Of a stretch of 64,000 nucleotides of DNA, positions 39,804-53,080 are shown piece by piece. A model generated the notes under the pieces. The model made no database searches. It saw only the letters and a program-made list of their open reading frames with translations, and had not been told where the DNA came from. Source of the stretch: Lichenostomus cassidix (lineage: Eukaryota; Chordata; Aves; Passeriformes; Meliphagidae). The DNA is taken from assembly GCA_008360975.2 (NCBI GenBank), contig CM039188.1, positions 31,027,944 to 31,091,943 of the forward strand, given 5' to 3'. Each line of letters starts with the position of its first letter. The first letter of the stretch is position 1. The translations under genes and the position numbers were made by a program.

Positions 39804-40632
39804 CGCTCTCCTGTCCTGAACAAGCTTCCACAGAAGGGCCTCATGCATGAGCTGTGCAGAGATGGCTGAGCTGTGCAGAAAGCAGGGAAGCTGGGACAGA
39901 CACTAGGCTGGCACTCATGCTCCTGCAGATCAGTTTTGAAGCAGGGCTGGGAGGTAAATCCTGTTCAGCCCTGCAGAGCCCAAAAAAAGCTTCCCATTCC
40001 TCCCTGGCACATCTAATCCCACTCCTGGTTTGGTTAGGACAAACTGTGCAAAGAGCTCTAGCCCACTCTTCCACAGCACTACCCCTGGATTCCCCTAATA
40101 TTTGTCTTTGGAAGGAGGCAGGAAAGCACCAGCATGGATTCATTCAGGCTCCTGTGCTGCACAGAGGAAGATGTTGGTCACTGGGGAGCAGAGAAAAACT
40201 GAATTAACAGCCTGATAAGTGCACAGACAAGTTCCTCTGAGAGTCTGGAGCCATCCAGCCCTGGAGACAGGGAGCTCCATGGAGAGCCCACAGTCATCTG
40301 TTGCAGTTTGGGAAGTCACGTTTTCACAGGGAAAGGTTATTAGAAATCAAACAACAACAAAGCTGTCTGCAGCCAAACAGCAGACTGTTGCAATTAGGAA
40401 ATGATGTTAGCAAAGCAACAAGGGGGACATCTAAGCTGTTACACTGAGTGTGGAGACACAAGTCATTTTTGAAGGATCTTGGAAGAGTGCCCTGGGGTAA
40501 AGTTTTAAATCTAGGGAGAGTGACTTCAGAGAATATTATAACTTTTGTAAAGTATTTATTTTTGTTTTCATCCTGCTGCATGAACCTCTGATAGAAAATA
40601 GACTTTTTTCCAGCAGCCAAAGAGGATACATC

Positions 40633-40654
40633 TATATTTATATATATATATGTA
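40633..40654 (+). repeat. short (TA)n run
   Basis: TATATTTATATATATATATG, a simple AT repeat. Confidence 0.85.
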
Positions 40655-42796
40655 TTCTTGTCTTGACGATGTTTTTCTTATCCAAAAGCAATATAAGTGA
40701 GAATTGAATGAGCTATCTGTTGCACACTAAAAAGAAATCAGATATAAAAAAAAAAATAAACCCCTTTAGGATTAGTACTTTTTCACTCCTTTCAACACCA
40801 TACCTGGCTAGACTGCTCACCTTTGGTCCTCAATAGAAATGAAAGCTAAACATTGTGGCTTAAAAAAATAATATCTTTTAAAACTGCCATTATTGCTAAT
40901 TTATTATTTTCCTACCTGATTTCAACATGTGATTATAATTGTCAGTTTCATTAAAAACTCGCATGAAAGTGTACATTGAGAGTCTCTGCAACGAGCAGAA
41001 GGCTGGCAAGATCCCTTGTGCACATTACACCATTATGGAAAAAGCAGTAATGATTATTTTAATAAATATGTTGAGCAAATTTCTTAATTGTTCAAAATCA
41101 CTTAAGCCTCAGTGAACAGTTCATATTACATCTCAGCTGCAGTGATTAAAACTGATTTACCAATTCATCTGAAGCCAGTTGTTTTCATAAAAAATCAGCT
41201 GGGTTTTCCTCCTGATGCTGCTTGGCTTCCGCTTTGCACCCTATTAACTGGCACCATCCACAGACAGCAGCAGAGTTTAATAAAGCCTGAAATAGCACCA
41301 GCTCGTTAACTGACAGACAGATTCTGCACCCTGTGCTCTCTGAGGACAGGGATAGCTCTCAGAGGAATGCCAGCCAGATCTGCAACTGGCGTACGGAGCC
41401 CTGCTGCATTTGGGTTTTTGCCACTTTGTCCCTAAAGGAGTTGAGGCTCTGGGATAACAGTGTGGTTACCCTGCTACTCAGTGACACTGATGGTTGTGTT
41501 CTTTCCCCACAGGGAGGAGGATGGGGAGTGAGAATACTGCAGTTTTATGGTGTCTTCCATCAGCTTATAAAACCCTCTGTTTCCAGTAAGGTATTTTCTA
41601 GGAGCAAATCTCCTGTCTCAGGCAGGCATGTGCAGGAGAAATGTATAGACCAGATTTTGCAAGAGTTCTTCCCTGGCTTAGCAGACCATAAGCTGGAAGG
41701 TGAGGAACAGATTTAGTTGGAACCATCATCACCACCATGCAGATTTCCAGGTGGTTGGCTGGTTTAGGTAGTTGCAAACAAACCAATTTTTATTCTATGC
41801 AAATAAGAGGCTATAGAAATTTTGTAATTTCTGCTAAAAATTGAGCAAATTATTCAATTTGGCTGTAGAAGAAAAGTAAACCAGACATTTTGTCCAACAG
41901 GCAAATCCATGCTGCTTTTAGCTGATTTTCTTCCCCTGAAAGTATAAATCAGTAAAAGCAGATACAAAGCATTACCTGGAATTTACTAGAATCATCTTGA
42001 AATAGAAAAGGATGATATCATAGAAGGAAATTTTGCATTTATTGGTGATCCCCTAAGTCATGGATTTTTTAACACCCATAACAGCTTCACTGAGCAGTAC
42101 ATCAGAGGTACTGTCCCTACAGCATCAACATCAGCTGGGGGTTGTCTTTAATCCGGATGTGGGGCCAAAACCCTCTCCATAAAGGCTGGATATCCACCCA
42201 GCTATCCCAAGGATTAAGTGGCTGGATAGGGCCTGACTGTGAGTGGCAGGCAGGGAGCAGGGACTGCAGCAGGTGACAGTGCTGGTGACAGTGCAGAGCA
42301 TGGGCTGTGCTCACCTGTGCAAGTCCCAGAGGAAGGAAAACACCAAGAACTCTTTGAGCTTCTAAACAACCAAAAAAATCAACAGGACCATTGGACCAGC
42401 CAAAGATTTCATCAGGAAATAGGAAAAAGCTGCCTTTTGGCCAGGAAAGAAATGAATATGGACAAGCATGTTGTACCAGAGCACCCTGGCCATGTTTATT
42501 GGGCAGGTTTTGGGCTGATCTCCCATTTACTGCAGCTTATGGAAAGTTCTTGTCCTCATTGAGTATAAAACCTCTCTGTAAAGTGAAATAAAAACAAATG
42601 GAGAAAGTGAGGCTTAACATAGTGGTACATGTGAGAGCTCTTGGTTGTTGGAAGTTACTGATGACCATGTGTAAGTTAAGGAGATGTCAGAGAGACACAA
42701 ATGTTTATAGCTCAGCAATTCCACAAATGAAAAGGTGACAGTGCTATTTAAGGCAACAGGAATTTGCCATACAGTTAAAACAGGCATTCAGAGTTT

Positions 42797-42812
42797 AAAA
42801 AAAAAAAAAAAA
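42797..42812 (+). repeat. poly(A), 16 bases
   Basis: Pure A run in intronic sequence. Confidence 0.9.
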
Positions 42813-43578
42813 CAGTGCAAGATGTGCAGATTTTATGAGTTTGCTGCTACTCAGTGTGTATATTTACATGAAATAATTAGCTGCAGTCTTGTTTATGTCA
42901 AATCCAATTTGCATTAATAAACTTCACCCAGCAAAGACTCTGATGCTGTAAGAAGATGGCCACAAATGTTAGCAGCCTTAAAAATGCTGAGTAAACACTG
43001 GAGCATTTAATTAATCAATTTCTGACATTACCAAGTAATTACAAATCCTGAATCATTTCTTCAATGTTTATTATGAATATAAATCAACCACAACACATGG
43101 AAGAACTGCTGGTGGGAGGCATTTGACTTCCGTAGACATGTGGGACTTGCATGTGACTCCCACTGTCCAAAGACAGGGAGTTATAACAAGGATAGAAAAA
43201 CATTCATAGGATCTATTGCAGAGCTGGGAAAATGGAATTCTAAGGTTATTACAGATGTTTGGGATTCACAGATAAAGACACTTCATTCTCTGACTGTATC
43301 AGATTTTTTAAGTCACTTGGAATAATCATTGTCATCCATCCAACAACAAATACCTCAAGACCTGAAGTTTTCTCTATTTTTAGTAATTGCTTTGTTATCA
43401 CTCATTCTCACATTTTTTCTGGCAGCTTCTGATGAGGAACAATGTACATACATATAAGTCAAGCCTATCTTCATATGGTTTTATTTCTACTTACAAAAAA
43501 CCTAATGAACAGTAGATGCTCATTCATTCAATCATTAAAAGTCAATAGCAAAAATTATAAAATATACACTATATATAA

Positions 43579-43820
43579 TCACAGGATGGCCTGGTTTGGA
43601 AAGCACCTTGAAGACCATCTAGTTCCAACAGCCCTGACACCTTTCATGGGACCAAGTGGCTCAGAGCTCCATCCAGCCTGGCCTTGAACACTTCCAGGGA
43701 CTGGACATCCACAGCCTCTTAATATCAAATCTCAACCTACTCTCAGTTTGAATCCACTTCTCCTTGTTCTGTCACTCCATAATCTTGTAAAAAGTCCATC
43801 TCTGTCTTTCTTGTAGCTCA
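43579..43820 (-). mobile_element. CR1 LINE 3'-end fragment, minus orientation
   Basis: The plus strand carries the reverse complement of the avian CR1 3' region: ACAGGATGGCCTGGTTTGGA, then a segment ending CATCTAGTTCCAACA, then CATCCAGCCTGGCCTTGAAC and ACTTCCAGGGACTGGACATC. It continues to CTTGTAAAAAGTCC. Relative to the consensus I remember, there is an internal gap after CCACAGCCTCTT. The fragment is 5'-truncated, as is usual for CR1, and codes for nothing. It accounts for the open frame that crosses 43442-43687. Confidence 0.92.
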
Positions 43821-44536
43821 TGTATATGAAATATCTAAACATATGTTTAAAAATCCAACACAGTGTTATGGCACATCAATCTGATGATCCCAAAATATGT
43901 CCGAACATCAATGAACAAAACAAGGTGAGAAAAGCTTTTGAGGATTTCTAGCCCCTACTCGAAGGAGAAGGGCAACCTGAGGTTTAGCAAAACCCACATT
44001 AGCAGCCTTTTAGGTCTGTTATGGATGTAAAGCAGGGAATGTAGAGACAAGTAAGGAGAAGGTGATGTTCAGCACCACAGGCTGGGACTCCTCTTCCAGA
44101 CAGGTTTGGCTTGCTTTCTCCAACCATCCCTCTTTTGTCCACCTGCCACCATGCTCTGCTCTAGCCCCAAATATTTTCACACAGAGGAGGGAACCACTTA
44201 TAGCACATTTGGAAAATTAATCTCTCTGTTGACAGCTCTGTTTGCAAAGTCTCGCCTGTGCATATCTATAGTCAAGAAAAAATTGTCTCTGAGTTAATAA
44301 TGTAGCATTGCTCAGAAAATATCAGAAGCTACTTCCAGCACTCCAACCCTTCCTGGTATGCTGAATTTAGTGGGACTACTTACATCCATCCATCTCATCT
44401 GCATGATACATAAACACAAACACACAGAAAAATGACAGAACATGCAAATAAATATGCTCCTAAACATCCCCTGTTCATTTTTCACTAAGTGCACAGAGAA
44501 AAAAGAAATTAATCAGAAGCTAACACACAAATTTAC

Positions 44537-44611
44537 CTCTGCATTTTCATAGTTTATTACAAAAAAAGCAGGACCTGTGCTCACAGGGAGCTCTGTCAGT
44601 TCATGGTCTGC
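44537..44611 (-). CDS. candidate upstream cassette exon of NCKAP5 (unproven)
   Basis: On the minus strand, GTGTTTCAG is followed by 75 open nucleotides (25 codons) and then GCAGAG|GTAAAT. The frame runs ADHELTELP, then STGPAFFVINYENAE. It is phase 0 at both ends, so it would join in frame to the phase-0 start of the NCKAP5 exon 9 kb downstream, giving NAE-EYMDSN. Against it: the pyrimidine tract before the acceptor is poor, and the frame stays open for 20 codons upstream of the acceptor, so openness alone proves little. I do not recall this peptide in human NCKAP5, which places a different short N-terminal exon before EYMDSN. It could be an avian or sauropsid cassette exon, an exon of an unrelated transcript, or chance. 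Confidence 0.3.
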
Positions 44612-47600
44612 CTGAAACACATTTATTGTCACTGGCATTACCAAGACTTGCAGCAGGGTCAGCTTTGGGTATTGTCAGATTGTAGAACACAAAGGAGTCT
44701 AAGGCATGAATCAGTTATAAACTGTTGCCCAAATCACACTTTTTCTTCAACCCACTAATTTCCATGAAATATCCAAGAAAATAAAAACATTCATTAATGC
44801 AACAGGACTGGCCCTGCTTTTAGGTATTTGAAGGTGGGAAAATTTTAAAAAAAGAAAAATCTCTGCAACATGTGATGTATTTTCTTGTAGGTAACTATTC
44901 AATTCCATAAGGGAAGAAGCTGGACTATTCTGCAAAGCAGGTTTCTCATAAGGAGCTCACAATTCCTGTGCAGGACAGGCAGGCAGCACGATGGAACCTG
45001 ACTTTCTGGGTCAGGGGATTAATCATAAGAAGTTTGGCATTTCCTAAGTGGTGTGTAGGCTAGACAGCATCATGTGATCCTGGTTGGAGATAAACTTTTA
45101 GTGTGTCAGGGATTTAGTGAAAGTGGATTTAGTGGAAGGAAAATGTTTCACTGTAATGGTAAGCTGTAAGCAGAGGGTTCAGTGAAGTCCCAGAAATGAA
45201 ATAAGAACTGGAACATTTGTGTCAGCAAACAGCATACAGGCATTCACTGACTTTGTGAAGGCCTGTTAAATACCTAAGCCAAAGCCGTGCCTTTAGTTAC
45301 AGACACTAATTCCCAGTAAAATCTGGGTGGAACAGAAAGCACAAAAGCACTGCAAGGACAATTCCTTGTTGGGCTGCAGCTCCAACCCTGTCATCCCCAC
45401 CAATGCTATGAACACTCTCAGCCATGGGTTCCAGGCTGGGATAGTAGCAATTTGCACTGGTAAGATTAAAACCCCATGGGCTGAATGGGAGATGCCCAAT
45501 GGCACCAGGAGCACTGCTGGGGTGCATTCCCCAGGGTGAATGTGGATGCCAATTTTTGAGTGTATTGTGTAGAGGTAACTGAGCCCAGCACAAAGCCTTT
45601 CATAAAATATAAATTGGTAGTTTTTCGTCTTCACTTATGTTGCAAAGAAAAATGCCCCCTTCCCATATATAACAATTGTATTAATAATCACTATTATTTT
45701 GTGCTTTTATAAGTGATCTGATGCACTTTTAATGCTTTGTCTCCTGAACACTTGTGATTCCATTATGCCATGTGCAGTAGCTACTAAACAAATATAATGA
45801 TGCTACTCAATTTAACAAGAATCTATTTCCTTTTCATAAAATTAAAGTGAACCTTTAATTTCATTCAGCGTTATAGAATTCACGGGTACAATGTAGTACC
45901 AGTGAAATCAGAGCTGCAATTTAGCTCCTGGTTAAAGCTAATAATTTTTCTGCTGTTGAATATTGCTGCACTGAATTGCAGATCCATCTCAAATGTTATG
46001 TGCCTAAAGATATTAGTTACAGTTATTGCAAAGCATTCTGTTTATTCAAATCAGACTGAAACAAATACAAAGTGTAGCATAAAAGGCTGGAAAATATTTG
46101 CTTAGATAAATATTCATCGTAGGCTTCTATGCAGGATATATAGGGACAATTCAGATTACATGATAGCTTTTTGTTTTATACACCATCTTGCCAGTTAGCA
46201 TTCAAAAATGTAACTTTAAAAATGCCTTTAATTTTATGTGTGATATACAAAGTGATATACTTAGCTGTCCATGTTTCTTACACATGAATCTTTCAATCCA
46301 CAGGGAACTTAATAGGAATTAACAGTGGAAATATAAGCGTAAATCTTTATATTCCTGGTAATATAATTTTGTCGTTAACTGCAGCTTACTGGAAAAGTTC
46401 TTTGCAATATTTAACTGAATTACATTTTAAAGATCTTTATCATCATCAACTGGAAAATCTATGGCAACAAGTGATGAGTCCTTTTAGTGTACCTGCTGCT
46501 CTGCTGCCAACTTTGTGATGCTTAGACAGTGTTTCTGTCTTGGGAACCAGAGGCAGAGACACAATTTCCTGCAGAAGCCTTGGCTCTCGTTGTTCTCAGA
46601 CAGAGAGGGCAAATTAAAAAACCCACCACATATCAACCCAGTGCCAAAAAACTTTTTTTTCACGAGGTTTACATCCCAATTCCAGTGTGCAAGGGTGCTA
46701 TGGTTCAGCTTCAGCTGGAATCATGCTGACCTTGAGGGAATTAACTGAGAGCATGTCAATCCTAAATTAACACAGACGAGATGCAGAAAGTAATCAGGTT
46801 TTCCTCTCTACAGTTTATGGGTGATTTTTAGAGTAATTGGACCAAAAGATTTTCAAACATTGTTTTAAAAAAGTGTCATTTGGGGATAGTAATTATTTTA
46901 CATAAACACTCTGGAATGAACTGGCCTCTTGCTATTATCTAGCATTTGTTAAGCATCTCATGTTTCTGAGTATTCAAAACTAGTGGCAATAATTGATGTA
47001 CAACAGAAGGGCTGAAATACTGCATCTGAGCTGTGTAGGTGCTCCATGCATGACTCACAGACAGGTAATTGTATGATCTTCTCAGAGCTGATGATTTAGA
47101 TTAATTTCCATAAGCCTTAGGATATTTGTGTGCATAGTCTAAATCAGAAATACTGAGCTTACATTAAACCACAAGAGAAAAAAAAACTCCAAAACCACTT
47201 CAAGAAACTTGAAAAGTTAAGAGAGGTTCCAGCCTAGAAAGTGTGTCTTTCTCTTTCAAATCTGCATCATCTACACCAACATGCCCTTCATAGGTATTAT
47301 TTTTGAAAGACATGATAAGTGTTGAAGGCTCTGCTGTGCCCCACAGCTCAGGCAGGGCAGGTCTCCCAGATACCCAGTGACAATTGAAGGCATTTCTCAG
47401 GTCTCACTCCTCACATAGAGAGGCCCCACCAGGTAAGTGTGGTTTTCAGGTTTTCCAGACATCAAGAGAGCCATAAAACTGAGCTGCTGCCCCCACCGAA
47501 CCGTGCCTGGGTAATGTTGCGTGGCTTTGCTGTGAGAAGTGCTGAGCATCTGCAGGTCTCATTGGTGCTGCAGAATTAAACTTATTCAGGGGAGAAAAAC

Positions 47601-48220
47601 CAATTTCCAAACTTTAGATACAGCCCTTAATCATTCATTTAAAAAACATTTTCAGAGCCATCAACTTGACAGTATCTAAATGAAAAGACTCTGAAAATCT
47701 CTTGTTTTCCAACAGGAAATGTGTTCGGGGATTGGCATTTCACATGTATAGAGAAATTTACAATAATCGTGTCCTGATGACAAGTCTAGGAAAGGATTTA
47801 CATCTAATAGGAACAATCTAATTTATCTTTCATACAGTAATACCCAGTGGCTATTGTGAAGATTTTATTATGAAGGAAATTAAAGACAACACAAGAAAAT
47901 TAATGTTTTAAGAGAAAGTCTTATGGTCCATTTAACTCTTCTTTTGACTGTCCACATAACATAATGAGTTAATTTGCTTCTTTTCATATGCTTGAGTGAT
48001 AGAAATAACACTTTTCATAAATCATTACAAAAGCTCTGAGAAGAAAAGCAAGCTAGTCGGCATAAAGCTTTTGAATTACATCTATATAAATGCATATCAT
48101 GGGTACTTCTGCAATTTCTCTCTTGAAGAAAAAGGGCTTACACTGAATAACAGCTTTCCTCCTCTTTTCCTTTCCAACATTTTTTAGTTTAGACCAAACA
48201 CCTCACTATAGAATGGTATA

Positions 48221-48244
48221 GTTTGTAGTACAGTTTGTAGTACA
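48221..48244 (+). repeat. perfect 12-bp tandem pair
   Basis: GTTTGTAGTACA is repeated twice without mismatch. This is a small replication-slippage duplication with no other feature nearby. Confidence 0.85.
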
Positions 48245-51200
48245 ACAATTCCCTCTTTGTGTGGGACTCAGTGGAAATTTTGTCACAAGTGTCACACCGT
48301 CACTGCTTGGATGTGGAGACTGTGGCACACTATGAAAGCAGAGCAGGAAGGTGCCTCAACACCTCAAGATTGAAGATTTGGAGGGAAGCACTCAAAGGTT
48401 TTGCAGGTGAGCAGAGCCAATTCTCTTGTCTCATCTCCCTTTCTTCCAAGTACACTTTTTTAACTGAGCCTTGCAAAAGAAAATTATTCCACCCAAAGGG
48501 TTTTGTCATAGCAGTGAAGGTGTGAGGGCCTCAAAAGAGAAGGTCTTCATTCACCCGGGATGTGACTCAGGCCCTAAACCTGGCATCCCAAACAGTTCTC
48601 CTCCTGTAGCCTCTCCTGATGAGGATGCTCAGAGTAGGATTTCAGACAATGCCTAATCCTGCAGTGTTTACTTAAACAAATATCCCAGGGCTCAGTATGG
48701 CCTGGATCTTTCAGTCCGGCCACTTTTTGCCTATGTCACTCCAGTTGAAAGGAGAAGCACAAATCACAAAGGAATCAAAACAACACAGTGTTAGGTGGGG
48801 CATTTAAACAGCTAAAGATGTAGATAGGCACCTAACGAGATTTTAATGGGAATGTGCTCATTCTGCTTCCTTGGAGATTTCTAAAATGTCTCTAGACTTT
48901 TGGTAAATTTTCAAAACTGTCTCCCCATTCCTTCCTGTGTATCCAACTGCTTTGCTTTTTTTCTTTCTGAGAGGGGGAGGGCAAGGAAGCCCAGCATATA
49001 AATTCCTTTCCTTGCATTCATACTGAATAAGGTGAAGAAAAATTTCCTCTGTACATATTTGAAAGACACAATCACTTATGTGGATAGCAGAATTCCCCCT
49101 TATATTACTTTGCATTCACGCATCAGATGCCTGGGGCCAGAAGGACATGCTGAACATGAGAGTATCTGTCTAGCCACAAAGTAAATATGGTGCACAGGAG
49201 GATTAAGACAAGGCAAACGAGTCTGCTGTTTCAGACTGCAAAACTTTTCAGGCTCTCCTGCAATGCCAAAAAAGTTAAGAATTTCACAGAGATTGTTGGA
49301 CTGATCTGCATACCAGGGGAAACTGAGTCACTGAACAAGTCCCATTCTCTGAGTCACCCTGGCAAGGCCATGGGCAAAAACAAGACATCCTCAGTCCTTC
49401 CAGTCCTTTATCCTGTTTACATCCTAACCTGACATCCAAACCGTGCCAGGTGTGGTTGGGCATCATACTTACACACACATGTACAAAAAAATCAGCTAAT
49501 TCAAGAAGTGTTCATTTAGTTCAGATCCTGTGACTTAATCTTACAGCCTTGAAAACTGGAGAAGCCCTTTCCATAAGAGAGTCACACAATCAACTCCAGA
49601 GACATCTCAGGCACAAGAGATCTTTTGCTGCTTTGGCAGATTGCACTGCCTGTGCTAATATGTGTCAGCTGATCAGTCTCAAGCCATACTGGATCATTTT
49701 ATCTTTCAAATTTTGATGAAAAAGACCTTTAGATTATTTGTCTCCTAGAATGCCCCTGATTAGAGCTTCTGCTTTCAAATCCAATACTAAATTATAAATC
49801 ATGGCAGAGTTTTCTGCTTTCCACGAGTCAATAATTATTCATTTAGCCATGATTAGTGCTACATGGGGAAAACTTGTTTAAAAAAGGCAGCATTCAATTC
49901 TTAGCAGATATAGTACATCATAAATGTAGCTTGGAGATGGAATAATGTGGAGATATACTATTCTCCTGGGAGATCTAAGGATTTCTTTCACATCTAATTT
50001 TTAATTTATAGCACTGATATGCTCTAACTGCTTTATTTAAAAATGGTTATGCACACCAAAGACATGAGGCACATATTAATATCTATCAGGAGGAAATTCT
50101 TGAACATGACTGCAAAGTCCAGAATTATTTTCTAACATATAATCTATATGGGACCACTAATTAGTTTCACACTGGTTATTTGTGTGCTCTCAAGGCTTTG
50201 GGGAAGTTTGCAAAACAGGTTTCTTTCCAGTGGATATCACTGTCATTCCAATGACACCTGAGTACAAATCTCAGCTGGATTTCACCGTTTTACCACCAAG
50301 GTACATCATTCTTTTCATCACCATGTATTAGCTCCCAGAGAGGCAGCCAGATGTGGAGCACAGCTGTACTGCTGTTCATGCCTTTGCCACCCCAGGGTCA
50401 GAAGAAAACCTCAGCCTAACAAGGCTGCATGGAGGACTGAGTTGGAAAATGAGCTCCAAGTTTAGGCTCTGTGCAAATAGTAACAGGGAAAGGGGTGCAG
50501 GGTGATATAGTCAAGATATGCTACACACAGCAAGGAAAAAGAACACAAAAGAGCTCCCACCATTCTCTGAATTCAGAAATTTTCAGGTAATTATTATTAT
50601 TAAATAATAAAAGCACGGGACTTGCAGCTCATGAAAAATAAACATAGATCTGTCAATTAATGTTTTAATTTTGTGCACTTAGAGGCTCGCTCATGCCTGC
50701 AAACATCTTTCCCAAGACACAACTGGTGACATTTCCCACCTTCTCATCTATTTTCCTCCTGTTGCTCATGTTATGACTAAAAGCAGCAGGCTTATATTTT
50801 TCTCAGTGGGAAATATGTCACCTGCTGTTGAAAGGAAAGCAATTATTGTGTCCTCGCTAAATCTTGGGCCTATTTGTGTAGAGCTTTAGAGCTTAAAAAT
50901 ACAAACATCCTGCTCTGTGCCAGTGTAAGTGGTTAGACACTTCAGAATCCCAGCTGGGATCCCCCTGGATGTCACCTTCAGTGCCTGTTAAGCACAGGGA
51001 AAGATGCCAAAGCCCAGAGCCTTTCCCATAACTGTGTCTGATCACTGGAAAGCAAAAGTGAACCATGTGCTCCCAGCTCCAGCACAGGACACCTCAAAAC
51101 ATTATGTTCTCCCTCTCCCCCCTTACTCCAGGACTCAGTTAATACTTTTCAGCTTTCCTGAAGCAAGATTAATGTCTGCTCTGCATTTGTGCAGTTGTTT

Positions 51201-51406
51201 TCACTCCTTTTGTGTGTTTTTATGTGGCTGTAAACCTGCCTGACAAAGGGACAGGTATTTTATTTGCACTCTGTCAGATGCTCTTTTTCTGTGCAATCTC
51301 CTGTCATCAAACAGAAAAAGTCTCAGAATCAAAATCGGAAATAAAACAACTGGACATTTACATTTGCAGTTGGCCAAAATCAGTGAAAGAACCAAACTCA
51401 CAAGCG

Positions 51407-51439
<33 letters not shown>

Positions 51440-51462
51440 CACACACACATACACACACACAT
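51407..51462 (+). repeat. compound (TA)n-(CA)n microsatellite
   Basis: A run of about eleven TA units is followed by GTATATA and then CA-rich repeats broken by CATACA. It is a likely length-polymorphic marker. It also creates spurious YIYIYIY and HTHTHT peptides in overlapping open frames. Confidence 0.97.
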
Positions 51463-53057
51463 GAAAGGATGAAAGGAAATAGAGGTCCATGCTTAGAGAC
51501 AATAGTTCTTAATATACCAAGTTTGTTCCTCATGAGTCTATTGCTATTTAGAATTTTTTTTTTTCCCATAGAAGTGAAGAAAACCTATGTAAACACTTGA
51601 AAAGGGCAGAGGTATGGCAAAATATAAGAAAAAAATTAATCTTCCACTCATTATGAAAGGAAGTTTCTGACAGTACTGATCAGTGTTCTAAGATTTAGGG
51701 AAGACCATCTCAAATCAGTTGTAGGGAAAGGATCAGCAGCCTCAGTAGTGGGCATTATTTCTGGTAATAAAAGAAAAAGGTTCCCAATTTTTACTGACAT
51801 ATGATCCTAGCCAATAATAATAACAGTCCTGAAGAATTATTTTCCTTAACACAAATTAAAGTTAGTTACCATTTAAAATAGGGATCATCTACGAACACAT
51901 TTGGGAGGCACTGTCTGTGTAATAGTGGGATTTTAGAAGAAAATACACCTTTAGACACATTCTTGTTTCTAACAAAGCATGTTAGCTACAAGCAGCAAGG
52001 CCATTTTTTTGTATGCAGCACATTTAGTGCTTCATATGAAAATATTAAAAGAGAACTTTCAATTTATAGGTATTTTCTATGTGTCTTATGTTAACCGTGT
52101 TGGATGGAGGTCTAATATGTGTTTACTCAGATAATAATTATTCTCATACTTTTACCAACCTCTATATCTTAACAAAAACACACAAATTTTCGATGAATGA
52201 AACATTAGGAAAAATGCAACCCTATGAGAGCTCACACTGGGTAGGCAATTCAGATCACAGTAGTCCTTCAACAAGTGAGACACCTTCCCCATTCAGACAC
52301 AATGTGCAGGCTGCTCCTTCCACAGCAGCTCAGAGCCAGTCACCTATTGATCCTGCTGTTGAAACATTGTTAGTGGTGAAGATAAAAACACTATTTAGTT
52401 TCTGATAGTGTTTGGCAGGATTCAGAAATGACCTGAGTCCTTCTCCAGTTCTGAAGGCTGCAGGTGACAGGTATTACCCACCAAACAGTGTGCAGCATCC
52501 ATTCTGTGCTGCAGCTTAGCATTTCAATCTGTATATAAAACATAAAATTATGCAAGGAAAACTGTGTGAAGAACACTCAATTTGTGCTGCCTGTTAGGAA
52601 AAAAAATTCCAAATTCTCTTGGCAGTGTTTTGTATCATGGATAGCCTTTCCTCTGTTTTGTTTTACCATAAGTGTACATGGTGTTCCACAAACATTCAGC
52701 ATATACTTTCCCAAATCCACCAGTTCCTGCTGGCTGAGAATTTATCTGAGGTAAAGAAGGAACATCGCATAATAGAATAAATATTTTCCTTTGTGTGATC
52801 TGCTAGAAATCAGGTCTTCTAGTTTTTGAGGAAATTGAAACACTCTGCATATGCAGAGGTAATTGTTCAAAATTGCCTGGGAACTAAACTGGTATTTAAC
52901 AGCTTGACCTATGAAATCTTTCCTAAGGTGTGATACAGCATATGGTCTTTGCTGAGATGCACCAAAAGATTCAGTGATAATATAAATATAAGGCTTATTC
53001 CTTTCCAAACAATTTTGGATATGAGTTGCCAAAATCTATAGCATATGGATGTATTTT

Positions 53058-53080
53058 TATTTCATTTCATTTCATTTCAA
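53058..53080 (+). repeat. (TTTCA)n pentanucleotide repeat
   Basis: Four copies of ATTTC/TTTCA in tandem. Confidence 0.92.

Larger units (their letters stand above)
35551..44536. other. non-coding, presumed NCKAP5 intron with CR1 and simple repeats
   Basis: This intron separates the NCKAP5 exon from the candidate exon at 44537. It contains the two clear CR1 fragments, the minisatellite and three simple repeats. A plus-strand splice-flanked open block at 41587-41699 is discussed under findings. The first NCKAP5 coding exon was looked for on the minus strand and not found. Confidence 0.6.

Noticed and set aside
39437..39869. Several 100-137-codon open frames on both strands
   Set aside because: They are created by the minisatellite, whose period is a multiple of three. 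No known domain is present.
42312..42358. 47-nt minus-strand block with TTGTTTAG acceptor and CACAG|GTGAGC donor
   Set aside because: It is open in one frame, but too short to judge, not phase-linked to the NCKAP5 exons and not recognised.
43442..43687. 81-codon plus-strand open frame
   Set aside because: It reads through a reversed CR1 3' end and is not a gene.
51364..51600. Open frame with long YIYIYIY and HTHTHT stretches
   Set aside because: It is a translation of the TA/CA microsatellite.
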